DNA of 64,000 nucleotides from HK1 sp965221725. Lineage in GTDB: Bacteria; Pseudomonadota; Gammaproteobacteria; HK1. This document shows positions 17,826-26,321 of this stretch, piece by piece (the stretch's first letter is position 1; each line of letters opens with the position of its first letter). The position numbers and the translations under genes were made by a program. The notes beneath the pieces are model-generated. The model was not told where the DNA came from. It saw nothing but the letters and a program-made list of their open reading frames with translations, and searched no databases. The stretch is taken from the NCBI GenBank assembly GCA_965221725.1, contig OZ244909.1:3658001-3722000 (forward strand), written 5' to 3'.

Positions 17826-19106
17826 ATGCTCGACCCAGCACTTCTCAGGCGCGACCTCGACGCGACCGCGGCGCGGCTGGCCGCCCGCGGAACGGAGCTC
17901 GACACTGCCCGCATCGCGCGGCTTGAGGACGAGCGCAAGGACGTTCAGGAGCGTACCCAGGCGCTTCAGCATCAGCGCAACACCCGCTCGAAGGCGATCG
18001 GCCGGGCCAGAGCCGCGGGCGAAGACATCGAGCCACTGCTTGCGGACGTGTCGCGGCTCGGCGATGAGCTGAAGGCGGCGGAGGCCCGGCTCTCCGAGCT
18101 TCAGGCGGAACTCGAAGGCATCGCTCTGGAGCTTCCCAACCTCACCCACGAGACCGTGCCCGCGGGTCGGGACGAGGATGACAACCGCGAGGAGCGGCGG
18201 GTCGGTGAGCCGCCGCGCTTCGACTTCGAGCCGAAGGACCACACCGACCTCGGCATCGGCCTCGGGGCGCTCGACTTCGAGCTGGCGGGGAAGCTCGCCG
18301 GGAGTCGGTTCGTGACCCTGAGCGGCGGGTTCGCGCGCCTGCACCGGGCCCTGATCCAGTTCATGCTGGACGTGCACACGCGCGAGCACGGCTACCGGGA
18401 GATCTATGTCCCGTACCTGGTCACGTCCGACGTGCTGCGCGGCACCGGCCAGCTCCCGAAGTTCGCCGAAGATCTCTTCCGCATCGACGGCCACGACCTG
18501 TACCTGATCCCGACCGCCGAAGTCCCGGTGACCAACGTCCCGCGCGACCGGATCCTGAAGCCCGCCGAGCTGCCGATGCGGTTCGTGTGCCACTCACCCT
18601 GCTTCCGGCGCGAGGCGGGTTCCTACGGCAAGGACACGCGCGGAATGCTGCGCCAGCACCAGTTCGAGAAGGTCGAACTGGTGCACATCGTCCGCCCGGA
18701 CGACTCCTACGAGGCGCTGGAGGCGCTGACTGCGCACGCGGAAGCCATCCTCGCGCGCCTCGGGCTCGCGTACCGGGTAGTGACGCTATGCACCGGGGAC
18801 ATCGGCTTCGCGGCCGCGAAGACCTACGACATCGAAGTCTGGCTGCCGGGGCAGCGGCGTTACCGGGAGATCTCGTCCTGCAGCAACTGCGAGGCGTTCC
18901 AGGCGCGCCGCATGCGGACGCGGTGGAGGAACCCCGACACCGGGAAGACCGAGTTCGTGCATACCCTCAACGGATCGGGGGTCGCCATCGGGCGCGCGCT
19001 CATCGCGGTGGTGGAGGGTGGCCAGCGGGCGGACGGCTCGATTCGGGTGCCGGAGGCACTCGTGCCGTACATGGGCGGCATGACGGAGATATGCGGGGAC
19101 GAGTGA
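17826..19106 (+). CDS. serS: Seryl-tRNA synthetase
   Basis: 426 aa, class II enzyme. N-terminal coiled-coil arm (residues about 30-100) for the tRNA variable arm; motif 2 around CFRREAGSYGKDTRGMLRQH; SCSNCEAFQARRM; motif 3 in HTLNGSGVAIGRALIAVVE. It charges tRNA-Ser; one serine tRNA lies 1.2 kb downstream at 20314. The gene ends the ftsK-lolA-rarA-serS run, followed by a strong terminator. Confidence 0.97.
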   Translation: MLDPALLRRDLDATAARLAARGTELDTARIARLEDERKDVQERTQALQHQRNTRSKAIGRARAAGEDIEPLLADVSRLGDELKAAEARLSELQAELEGIALELPNLTHETVPAGRDEDDNREERRVGEPPRFDFEPKDHTDLGIGLGALDFELAGKLAGSRFVTLSGGFARLHRALIQFMLDVHTREHGYREIYVPYLVTSDVLRGTGQLPKFAEDLFRIDGHDLYLIPTAEVPVTNVPRDRILKPAELPMRFVCHSPCFRREAGSYGKDTRGMLRQHQFEKVELVHIVRPDDSYEALEALTAHAEAILARLGLAYRVVTLCTGDIGFAAAKTYDIEVWLPGQRRYREISSCSNCEAFQARRMRTRWRNPDTGKTEFVHTLNGSGVAIGRALIAVVEGGQRADGSIRVPEALVPYMGGMTEICGDE

Positions 19107-19160
19107 GGCGCGCTGCCGCGTTCGTGCGCGCTCGAGACTCGACCGCGATCAAGGCTCAAG

Positions 19161-19192
19161 AAAAAACCCCGGGGAAAGCCCCGGGGTTTTTT
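19161..19192. terminator. Bidirectional rho-independent terminator between serS and yccA
   Basis: A 14-bp perfect stem (A6 C4 G4 / C4 G4 T6) with loop AAAG. The A-run on one side and T-run on the other give a U-tract in both directions, which suits the convergent serS (+) and yccA-like (-) genes. Confidence 0.93.
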
Positions 19193-19235
19193 CGTTCGGG
19201 TCCGGCTTCGAACCGGTGTGGTTACCTCTCCGGGT

Positions 19236-19922
19236 TCATTCCTCGCCTCCGAAGATCCCGAAGATCCCGAAGATCTGCAGCAGGGACAGGAAGAGGTTGA
19301 AGATCGAGACGTAGAGCCCCACCGTCGCGAGGATGTAGTTCGTGTTCGGCTCGTGCACGAGCTGACTCGTCTGGAACAGGATGAGGCCCGACATGAGCAG
19401 GATGAACATCGCGGACACCGCGAGCGAGAGCCCGGGGATTGAGAACACCATCGCCCCGATGCCGGCAAGGAACGCGACGAGGATACCCACCATCAGGAAC
19501 CCGCCGAGGAAGCTGAAGTCCCGCTTCGTGGTCAGGGCGTAGCCCGAGAGCCCGAGGAAGATCGCGGCGGTGCCGCCGAACGCCATCATCACGAGCTGGG
19601 AACCGTTCGAGAACGCTTGCAGGTAGAAGCTGATGATGGGGCCCAGGGTCAGCCCCATGAAGCCGGTCAGCGCAAATACGGAGACCAGGCCCATGGCGCT
19701 GTTGGCGCACTTGTAGGTCAGGAACAGCAACGCGAAGTAGCCGCCAAGGGTGACCAGCCAGTGCAGCGGCGGCATGTTGAGCACCATCGCGACCCCGGCG
19801 GTCACCGCGCTGAACGCCAGGGTCATCGCGAGCAGGGTGTAGGTGTTGCGGATCAGCTTGTTGGTCGCAAGCACCGTCTCGGTGCGCTGCGTGCGAATCA
19901 CGGTCTGCTGGAGAGATGCCAT
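19236..19922 (-). CDS. yccA: Bax inhibitor-1/YccA family inner-membrane protein
   Basis: 228 aa with seven predicted membrane spans and the BI-1 signature SVFALTGFMGLTLGPIISFY. In E. coli YccA modulates the FtsH protease. A near-ideal Shine-Dalgarno (AGGAGG, 10 nt before the ATG) and a good promoter suggest strong expression. The C-terminus carries an in-frame 9-bp triplication (19251-19277, complement) giving IFG-IFG-IFG within the last span, before the GGEE tail. Confidence 0.92.
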   Translation of the reverse strand: MASLQQTVIRTQRTETVLATNKLIRNTYTLLAMTLAFSAVTAGVAMVLNMPPLHWLVTLGGYFALLFLTYKCANSAMGLVSVFALTGFMGLTLGPIISFYLQAFSNGSQLVMMAFGGTAAIFLGLSGYALTTKRDFSFLGGFLMVGILVAFLAGIGAMVFSIPGLSLAVSAMFILLMSGLILFQTSQLVHEPNTNYILATVGLYVSIFNLFLSLLQIFGIFGIFGGEE

Positions 19923-20007
19923 ATCTGATCAACCTCCTGAGATTTGCCGATGAAGTGCGGTGAGACGCGAGCCGTCGGACGGCGCCGGACGGAAACGATT
20001 CGGAACA

Positions 20008-20035
20008 ATCATACTGCACCGGACACACGTTTCAA
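20008..20035 (-). promoter_or_regulatory. Sigma-70 promoter for yccA
   Basis: On the minus strand TTGAAA (20035-20030), 16 nt, TATGAT (20013-20008), about 86 nt before the yccA ATG. Both hexamers match consensus at five of six positions or close to it. Found by eye. Confidence 0.55.
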
Positions 20036-20199
20036 CGGCACGGGCTGCCGGCACGGGTCGCCGGTAACGCCCGTATCCTGTCTGCGCTTTCATGTGGCGT
20101 CGATCGCAGCGGATTCAATGGCTCCGGCGCCAACGGGGAAGTCTGCGCTCACTGCATATCCCCCGGCTCCGGGAGCCTCGGAGTGTCCGGTCGGCGGCA

Positions 20200-20228
20200 T
20201 TCATGCCCGTCGGTCCGTGCGGTATGCT
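20200..20228 (+). promoter_or_regulatory. Possible promoter for tRNA-Ser
   Basis: TTCATG (20200-20205), 17 nt, TATGCT (20223-20228), 85 nt before the mature tRNA 5' end. The -35 is weak. The rest of the 391 nt between yccA and the tRNA holds no gene that I can support. Confidence 0.28.
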
Positions 20229-20313
20229 CGCGGGCACGCGCCGGGGTCCCGTATCGGCGCAAGGCCGGCCGGCGCCGCGTCGCGACACATCGGTTATGCG
20301 TCCGGTCGGTCCC

Positions 20314-20401
20314 GGTGGGGTGGCTGAGTGGTCGAAAGCACTGGTCTTGAAAACCAGCGAGCCGAGAGGCTCCGTGGGTTCGAATCCCACCCCCACCGCC
20401 A
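20314..20401 (+). tRNA. tRNA-Ser (anticodon UGA), CCA encoded
   Basis: 88 nt including CCA. Acceptor stem GGTGGGG/CCCCACC, anticodon stem CTGGT/ACCAG with loop CTTGAAA (anticodon TGA), a long class II variable arm (CGAGCCGAGAGGCTCC region) and T arm GTGGG-TTCGAAT-CCCAC. The large variable arm confirms serine. It sits at the left edge of an accessory block. Confidence 0.97.
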
Positions 20402-20438
20402 ATAAACCATCAAAAACAGACCATTGGGAGCCGGAGTC

Positions 20439-20954
20439 ATGCTCAGCACCGAGATGATCCGTGACGTGGGCCGGGCGCTGCCCTGGCTTGTTGCGGAGCC
20501 CCAATCCGAACCGATCCCGGCTGGCGTGTCTTTGTGCAAGCGCAAGGATCTCCTCGACGCGCACGCTGAGGGCCTTCGGCTCCGGCACGACACCCTCTAC
20601 CCAGTCATCGACCGAGCGGGGCGCAAGCTGGCGGCTGCGTTCGAGGAGCAGAATCCGGCCGAGATCTGCGATCCCGAGGGCGAGGGCGCCGAGGCTCTGG
20701 AGAAGGCCGAATTCTACTTCCACGGCCAGCGGAGCGGCCTGAGCCGCCTTCGCGAAACCCTCGTTGACGCTGGTGCTCCGCCCGACCACGATGTGTTCGA
20801 GGCGCTGGACCGCCTGGATGCACTGTACGTATGGATTGTCGCGGCCATGCAGGAGGTCCGATGGACGCTGCTTGTCGCCGACGGCGTTCGGATTCCTCCG
20901 GGCAGACGCACCTTCACGTCCGGATCTTCCCTGGTGGCGGCGCTTGACGAATAG
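20439..20954 (+). CDS. Uncharacterised protein, likely partner (antitoxin) of the overlapping RelE-like toxin
   Basis: 171 aa from ATG 20439, with GGAG 9 nt upstream; 37 nt after the tRNA. I do not recognise the family. It is acidic, mostly helical-looking and has no evident signal peptide or classical DNA-binding motif. The middle holds acidic repeats (PEGEGAEALEKAEFYF) and the end an aromatic helix (LDALYVWIVAAMQEVRWTLLVADG). Its 3' end overlaps the start of the toxin gene by 11 nt, the usual arrangement for an antitoxin gene preceding its toxin. The antitoxin role is inferred from this context only. Confidence 0.6.
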   Translation: MLSTEMIRDVGRALPWLVAEPQSEPIPAGVSLCKRKDLLDAHAEGLRLRHDTLYPVIDRAGRKLAAAFEEQNPAEICDPEGEGAEALEKAEFYFHGQRSGLSRLRETLVDAGAPPDHDVFEALDRLDALYVWIVAAMQEVRWTLLVADGVRIPPGRRTFTSGSSLVAALDE

Positions 20955-21261
20955 GCAGCTCGCGTCGATTCGGGAGTTTCGCGAGCCTGGCCGATCCTTC
21001 AGGAAGAGCGTGCGTCGACTTCCTCAACCGATGAAGCATGAGTTGGCGGCGGTGATCGACGAGCTGCTCGCCGGCGAGCCCTCCCCCGGACGAAGATACG
21101 AAAAGCTCGATACGGGCGACGATCTCTACTCCGTGCGCCTCAGCCGGGCCTATCGCTTCGTATTTCTGCTCTACCCGGAGCAGGGCACTGCTTTGCCCGT
21201 CGCCGTCGGTCCCCACGACGAAGCCTACCGGCAGGCCCTGAGAGGCGCCCATCGCCGCTAG
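20944..21261 (+). CDS. RelE/ParE-superfamily toxin
   Basis: 105 aa from TTG 20944 (overlaps the upstream gene; GGTGG lies just before it). A shorter product from ATG 21031 would lose the first helices. The C-terminal half has the RelE-like strand pattern YEKL-DTGDDLYSVRLSRAYRFVF and ends VAVGPHDEAYRQAL, a recurring motif of RelE-type ribonuclease toxins. Likely an mRNA interferase or gyrase inhibitor held in check by its neighbour. Start codon and exact subfamily are uncertain. Confidence 0.65.
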   Translation: MTNRQLASIREFREPGRSFRKSVRRLPQPMKHELAAVIDELLAGEPSPGRRYEKLDTGDDLYSVRLSRAYRFVFLLYPEQGTALPVAVGPHDEAYRQALRGAHRR

Positions 21262-21299
21262 TTCGAGCGATCCGCACCTCCATGGAAGACATACCTGCC

Positions 21300-22631
21300 T
21301 CATCCCGTCGTGTCTCGGGGAACGTGCGTTTCGGCGAACGACAGCAGCCGGCGGTCGGCATTGTGGGGGGCGATCAGTTGCAGGCTGACCGGAAGGCGGC
21401 CACCGTCGAACCGCCAGGGGAAGGCCAGAACCGGATGCCCGGTCTGATTGAAGGGCGCCGTGTAGCGGATCAGCCCCTGCAGAATGTCCATATTCACCGA
21501 ACCGATCCGGACCTGCCGGGTGCCCCGCAACGGCGGCAGGACTGGAAGAGTCGGCAGCAGCAGGAAATCGACATTTTCGAACCGGCGCCCGATCCGCTTC
21601 GCGAGATCTCGACGGCGGCGCAGTGCGTCCTCGTGCTTTCGGCGGGAGACGGCACGGCCGATCAGGATGCTCTTGCGCGCGACCTCCGGCAGGGACGCGA
21701 GATCGTCGTCGGACAGATCTCCGTGGAGTTCGGCCGCTTCGCGCATCGACAGGGCGATGTGCATTTCGGTCAACGCGCCGAAGGCCGGAAACGGGATATC
21801 GATAAAGGTCAGGTCGCTCGCCGCCGTCTCTTCGAAGGCCCGCAGGCCCGCCAGCACTTCCGGAGCGGCATCGAGAATGCTCGACCGCGGGACCCCGATG
21901 ACGATGGGTTTTCGTGCCCCGACGGGCTGGCGGTCGAACCGGGGTGCAATGACGCTCATGATGGACGAAAGTGTCCGGACCGAGGAAGCCAGCGCGCCGA
22001 CGTGATCACAGGAACGGGTCAGCGGACGAACCCCCTCCAGTGATACTGCGCCACGGGTCGGTTTGAAACCGAAGATTCCACAGCAGGCGGCGGGAATACG
22101 CACGGAGCCGCCGGTATCCGTGCCGATGGCGGCATCGCACAAACCAGCCGCGACCGCCGCCGCCGAGCCGCCGCTGGACCCGCCGGCGACACGGTCGGGA
22201 AAGGCGGGGTTGGCGACCGGGGGTGTGGTGACCCCGAAAGCGCCGCTGTCGGTTCTGGTAACGCCGACGACGATCGCGCCACCCCGCCTCAGCCGGGCCA
22301 CGACCCCGGCGTCTCGGATGGGTCGATAACCGGCGTTCCTTGCCAGACCGGCGTCGCAGATCGCCGGCACGGTGTCGATGTTGTCCTTGACGGCCACGGT
22401 CAGTCCTGCGGGCGGGGCGCCCCCGGCGCACCCGCGGTCGAGCCTGCGCGCCTCGTCGCGTGCGGTTTCGGTGAGGACTTGCGAGAAGGCGTTCACCCGG
22501 GGATTGCACTCGGCAATCCGCTGGAGAATGTGCTCACAGTGCTGCGCCGGAGACATGCCTTGCGGCTCGCGCGGGAGGCCGAACGGCCGCCCCGCCGCAC
22601 GGTCGGCAGCGGGGCGGTCGGCGGTTTCCAT
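21300..22631 (-). CDS. Amidase-signature family hydrolase
   Basis: 443 aa from ATG 22631; ATG 22556 (418 aa) is an alternative. Catalytic Ser-cisSer-Lys set is present: Lys in TVAVKDNIDTV, the Gly/Ser-rich block VAGGSSGGSAAAVAAG with the cis-Ser, and the nucleophile in GTDTGGSVRIPAACCGIFGFKPTRG. The C-terminal substrate-determining part is not specific enough to name the substrate. It is the last gene of a minus-strand operon for a urea/amide-type ABC importer (10 nt after the binding-protein stop), so it probably hydrolyses the imported amide. Resembles amidases annotated as AtzF/GatA-like. Confidence 0.88.
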   Translation of the reverse strand: METADRPAADRAAGRPFGLPREPQGMSPAQHCEHILQRIAECNPRVNAFSQVLTETARDEARRLDRGCAGGAPPAGLTVAVKDNIDTVPAICDAGLARNAGYRPIRDAGVVARLRRGGAIVVGVTRTDSGAFGVTTPPVANPAFPDRVAGGSSGGSAAAVAAGLCDAAIGTDTGGSVRIPAACCGIFGFKPTRGAVSLEGVRPLTRSCDHVGALASSVRTLSSIMSVIAPRFDRQPVGARKPIVIGVPRSSILDAAPEVLAGLRAFEETAASDLTFIDIPFPAFGALTEMHIALSMREAAELHGDLSDDDLASLPEVARKSILIGRAVSRRKHEDALRRRRDLAKRIGRRFENVDFLLLPTLPVLPPLRGTRQVRIGSVNMDILQGLIRYTAPFNQTGHPVLAFPWRFDGGRLPVSLQLIAPHNADRRLLSFAETHVPRDTTG

Positions 22632-22641
22632 GCCGGGCGCG

Positions 22642-23850
22642 TCAGGCCAGTTTGCAGCCCGGAACGGCGGGCGCGATGGCACCGAAGTTCTCGATGATGT
22701 CGTAGAGACCATCCGATCGGCAGCGACCGATAATGCTGTTGGTCGCGAGATGGTTGTTGCCGCCGTCGAAGGACACCGGTCCTTGTGGTGCCTCGAAAGC
22801 GAGGCCGGCCATCGCATCGATCACCGCTTCGGTGTCGGCGCTGCCGGCCTTCTCGACTGCCCTGGCGTAGAGCCAGGTGGCGATATAGGTCGCCTCGGCG
22901 ATGGCGTTGACATACTTTCCGGCTCCGAACCTGGCCCGGTAGTTGGCCAGGAATGTCTTGTTGGCAGGGGTTTGCAGCGATGAGAAGTAGGACTGGTTGA
23001 CGATGATGCCTTCCACGTTGGCGCCATCGACGGCGGTGGTGAACAGTTCGTCGAGACCGTTGGTCAGAAGCTGGCCACCGGGCTGGTAGCTGGCGAACTG
23101 CTTGAGGAAGGTGAGCGCATCGGCGCCGGCGAACAGCTCCCAGACGCAGTCGGGCTTCGCCGCCCGCACCTGGTCCAGCGCCGGCCCGAAGTCCTGGGTA
23201 CCGAAGGGGAAGAATCGAGCGCCCAGCGTCTCGCCGCCGACCTTCTCGAAAGCGGCCGAGATGGCCTTCGCCGTTTCCTGCGGCCAGGCGTAGTCCGAGC
23301 CGAGAATGTAGACGGACTTGCCCACGTTCTCCGAGATCCAGGGAACGAACGGATCGACGGACTGGTTGGGAATTTGACCAGTGCAGGCGAGATAGCGCTG
23401 GCACTCGCCGCCCTCGTAGTAAGTCGGGTAGATCACCAGCTTCTTCGCCGGCGCCGACACGCTCAGGGCGGCCGCCCGTTCGAGACTGGTGATCATGCCG
23501 ACAATGACATCGACTTCGTCTTCGAAGACGAATTTGCGGGTCTTGTCGATAGCGCCGCGGGTGGTGATCTGATTGTCCTCGACCAGGTATTCGATCTCGC
23601 GACCGCCGGCGCCGCCGGCGGCGTTGATTTCGTCGACCGCCATCTTGAAACAGTTGAGCTGGGTCTCTCCCAGCAGGGTTTCGAGGCCGGTCAGAGCCGA
23701 ATGAAACCCGATCCTGATGCGGTCTTTCCGGGCGTGAACAATCGACGGCATCGCCAGACTGGCGGCGCCGGCCAGTGCAACTGCACCGGCCCCTTTCATT
23801 GCGGCTCGCCTGGTCACGCCGCGGCCGGTGGGGTGTTTTCGTTCGGTCAT
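22642..23850 (-). CDS. Periplasmic substrate-binding protein of a urea/short-chain-amide type ABC transporter
   Basis: 402 aa, Tat-like signal peptide (TRRAAMKGAGAVALAGAASLA, two Arg). The fold is the Leu/Ile/Val-binding type I. The block YPTYYEGGECQRYLACTG followed by PNQ is typical of the UrtA/AmiC/FmdD group that binds urea or small amides. Strong ribosome site GGAG 8 nt before the ATG. 28 nt downstream of the ATPase genes and directly upstream of the amidase, which supports an amide substrate. Which amide is not determinable. Confidence 0.9.
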   Translation of the reverse strand: MTERKHPTGRGVTRRAAMKGAGAVALAGAASLAMPSIVHARKDRIRIGFHSALTGLETLLGETQLNCFKMAVDEINAAGGAGGREIEYLVEDNQITTRGAIDKTRKFVFEDEVDVIVGMITSLERAAALSVSAPAKKLVIYPTYYEGGECQRYLACTGQIPNQSVDPFVPWISENVGKSVYILGSDYAWPQETAKAISAAFEKVGGETLGARFFPFGTQDFGPALDQVRAAKPDCVWELFAGADALTFLKQFASYQPGGQLLTNGLDELFTTAVDGANVEGIIVNQSYFSSLQTPANKTFLANYRARFGAGKYVNAIAEATYIATWLYARAVEKAGSADTEAVIDAMAGLAFEAPQGPVSFDGGNNHLATNSIIGRCRSDGLYDIIENFGAIAPAVPGCKLA

Positions 23851-23878
23851 TGTTCCATCTCCTTTCGTTGGCGGCCCG

Positions 23879-24577
23879 TCACCGGGCCAGGGCCTCGAAG
23901 ACCTTGTCTTCGTCTTCGAGATCGGGGGTGGTCAGGCGCTGGAGAATTCGCCCCTTTTCCATCACCAGGCAATGCGATGCCGCCTTGCGGGCGAGTTCGA
24001 GATTCTGTTCGACCAGCAGGACCGTCAGACCGAGCTCTCCGGTCAGGTCGCGCAGGAGCTCACCGAGCTGCCGGACGATCGATGGTTGGATGCCTTCCGA
24101 CGGTTCGTCCATGAGCAGCAATATCGGATCGGCGCAAAGAGCACGCGCCAGGGCGAGAATCTGTTGCTGTCCGCCCGAAAGCGTGCCGGCTCGCTGGCTC
24201 AGTCGTTCATTGATGATCGGGAACATGCCCAGGATGTCGTTGGGGATGGTGCGGCGGCCGTCGGCGCGGCTGCGCAGCCCGACCAGAAGGTTCTCCTCGA
24301 CCGTCAGCTTCGGGAAAATGCCGCGCCCCTGCGGCAGATAGGCGACGCGCGCCCGCGCCAGGCGGTGCGGCGGCCAGCCCGCGACATCGCGCCCGTCCAG
24401 CCTGATGGCGCCCGAAGAGGGTCTGACGAGGCCGATCAGCGACTTGAGCAGCGTCGTCTTGCCGACACCGTTGCGGCCCAGCACGACCAGGGTGTCGCCC
24501 CGGTCGAGCCGAAAGGAAATGTCGTGCAGGACGGGCAGGGCGCCGTAGCCGGCCCCGAGATTGCGCACCTCGAGCAT
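23879..24577 (-). CDS. Branched-chain/urea-type ABC transporter ATP-binding protein (LivF/UrtE-like)
   Basis: 232 aa from ATG 24577. Walker A GRNGVGKTT, signature LSGGQQQILALARAL, Walker B LLLMDEPSEGIQPS, H-loop VLLVEQN. SEGIQPS is the LivF/UrtE-type variant. Starts 1 nt after the stop of the first ATPase gene; the two ATPases probably form a heterodimer under the two permeases. Confidence 0.93.
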   Translation of the reverse strand: MLEVRNLGAGYGALPVLHDISFRLDRGDTLVVLGRNGVGKTTLLKSLIGLVRPSSGAIRLDGRDVAGWPPHRLARARVAYLPQGRGIFPKLTVEENLLVGLRSRADGRRTIPNDILGMFPIINERLSQRAGTLSGGQQQILALARALCADPILLLMDEPSEGIQPSIVRQLGELLRDLTGELGLTVLLVEQNLELARKAASHCLVMEKGRILQRLTTPDLEDEDKVFEALAR

Positions 24578-24578
24578 C

Positions 24579-25295
24579 TCAGGCCCGCCCCAGATAGACG
24601 TCGCGCACTCGGTCATCGTGCTCGATATCCGCAAACGCGCCTTCGGCGATGATTCGGCCCTGGTGCATGACGGTGGTGTGGCAGCCGAGCGCGCGCACGA
24701 AGCCCATGTCGTGCTCGATCGCGATGACCGCCGTGCGCTCGGTCAACCCGCTGATGAGCTGCGCCGTCCTCAGGGTTTCCTCCGGCGTCATGCCCGCCGT
24801 CGGCTCGTCGAGTAGCAGGAGCCTGGGCTCCGACATCAGCGCCATGCCGATCTCGAGCCACTGCTTGTGGCCGTGGGCGAGGGTTCGCGCCGGCCGATCG
24901 CGAATGTCGCTCTGGTCGATCAGCGCCAGCATGGCTTCCACCCGTGCGCTCAAGTCCGCGGCGGCGCCGGGTCTGTAAACGGCAGTCTCCAGATTCTGTT
25001 CGACGGTGAGCGAGTCGAAGACGCTCGGGATCTGGAATTTCCGGGCGATCCCGGCCCGGGAGAACTCGTGCAGCGCCAGTCCGATCAGCGTCCGGCCCTC
25101 GAAGAACAACTCGCCGGAATCCGGTGCGAGGGCGCCGCAGAGCACGTTGAAGAGCGAGCTTTTCCCCGCGCCGTTCGGGCCGATGATGCACTTGACCTGA
25201 AGCGGTGCGACCGAGATGGAGACGTCGTCGACGGCGACGATGCCGCCGAACCGCTTGTGGAGGTTGCGGCCCACCAGAAGCGTTTCAGCCGTCAT
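24579..25295 (-). CDS. Branched-chain/urea-type ABC transporter ATP-binding protein (LivG/UrtD-like)
   Basis: 238 aa. Walker A GPNGAGKSSLFN, IARKFQIPSVFDSLTVEQNL (UrtD-like), signature region LAHGHKQWLEIGMALMSEP and Walker B LLLLDEPTAGMTPEET. The HGHKQWLEIG variant of the ABC signature is characteristic of the urea transporter ATPase UrtD rather than LivG. Overlaps the permease end by 11 nt. Confidence 0.92.
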   Translation of the reverse strand: MTAETLLVGRNLHKRFGGIVAVDDVSISVAPLQVKCIIGPNGAGKSSLFNVLCGALAPDSGELFFEGRTLIGLALHEFSRAGIARKFQIPSVFDSLTVEQNLETAVYRPGAAADLSARVEAMLALIDQSDIRDRPARTLAHGHKQWLEIGMALMSEPRLLLLDEPTAGMTPEETLRTAQLISGLTERTAVIAIEHDMGFVRALGCHTTVMHQGRIIAEGAFADIEHDDRVRDVYLGRA

Positions 25296-26316
25296 GTCGG
25301 TCCGTCCGGGGTGAACGCCGCTGGGCTCCGGCGATCAGTTGCTCCGCTTTCCCGAGGATGCCGTCGGGAAAGACGAATACGGTGAAGATGAAGAGCCCGC
25401 CCATGAACAGGGGCCAGAGACGGACGTCGATGCTGCTGACCTCCTGCTCCAGCCAGAGGATGAAAATCGTCGCCAGGATCGGGCCGATCAGGGTGCCGCG
25501 TCCGCCGATGGCGACCCAGATGATGACCTGGGTGGACAGCACGAGACCGACGATGTCCTTGGCGACGAAGCCGACCGAGGATGCATAGAGCGCGCCGCCG
25601 AGAGCCGCGATGGCGGCGGAGCCGACGAAGACCATGAGCAGGTGCAGGGAGGTATTGTGACCGAGCGCCCGGGCGCGCAGTTCATTGTCTTCAATCGCCT
25701 TCAGAACCGAGCCGTAACGCCCCTTGCAGCCTCGGTAAAGCAACGCGGTGACGACACAGACCACCGCTACCACGAACCAGTAGAGTGCCTTGGCGGACAG
25801 CGGCGCCATGCCGTTCGCGGTCGGAAAGAACAGGGGCGGAATCCCGAGCAGTCCGGCATCGCCGCCGGTCACCTCGGACCAGCCGACGATCACATGCTCG
25901 GCGATCACGGCCAGCGCCAGGGTCACGATCGTGAAGTAGGAGCCGCGGACGCCACCGAATACAAGGAAATATCCGACGATCAGCGCGAGCGCGGCGGCGA
26001 CGGCAATACCGGCGACCAGCCCGAGCCAGGAGCCGACGACGGGATCGAGGCCCAGCCCGGTCGACACGATCGCCGCGCCGTAGGCGCCGGCGCCGAAGAA
26101 GGCCGCATGGCCGAAGCTCAGGACGCCGGTCTTGCCCCAGAGGTAGTCGAGCGCCAGCGCGAGCAGCGAGAAGAGCATCGCATCGCGCAGCAGCGACGCC
26201 GCGTAGACCCCGACGATCAGGGGGGCGGCGCAGACGAACGCCAAGACGAGACCGAGCATGACGACGGACAGACGAAACCGACGTTTGCGTCGCCCGGCCC
26301 GAACACCGTCGGCCAT
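25285..26316 (-). CDS. Branched-chain/urea-type ABC transporter permease (LivM/UrtC-like)
   Basis: 343 aa from ATG 26316, with AGGGGGTGA before it. Eight to ten hydrophobic segments; LivM-type motifs LLALALDYLWGKTGVLSFGHAAFFGAGAY, then VRGSYFTIVTLALAVI, and the EAA-like loop LKAIEDNELRARALGHN. C-terminal segment WIAIGGRGTLIGPILA-type (here VAIGGRGTLIGPILATIF). Pairs with the next upstream permease. Confidence 0.92.
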   Translation of the reverse strand: MADGVRAGRRKRRFRLSVVMLGLVLAFVCAAPLIVGVYAASLLRDAMLFSLLALALDYLWGKTGVLSFGHAAFFGAGAYGAAIVSTGLGLDPVVGSWLGLVAGIAVAAALALIVGYFLVFGGVRGSYFTIVTLALAVIAEHVIVGWSEVTGGDAGLLGIPPLFFPTANGMAPLSAKALYWFVVAVVCVVTALLYRGCKGRYGSVLKAIEDNELRARALGHNTSLHLLMVFVGSAAIAALGGALYASSVGFVAKDIVGLVLSTQVIIWVAIGGRGTLIGPILATIFILWLEQEVSSIDVRLWPLFMGGLFIFTVFVFPDGILGKAEQLIAGAQRRSPRTDRHDG

Positions 26317-26321
26317 GGTCG

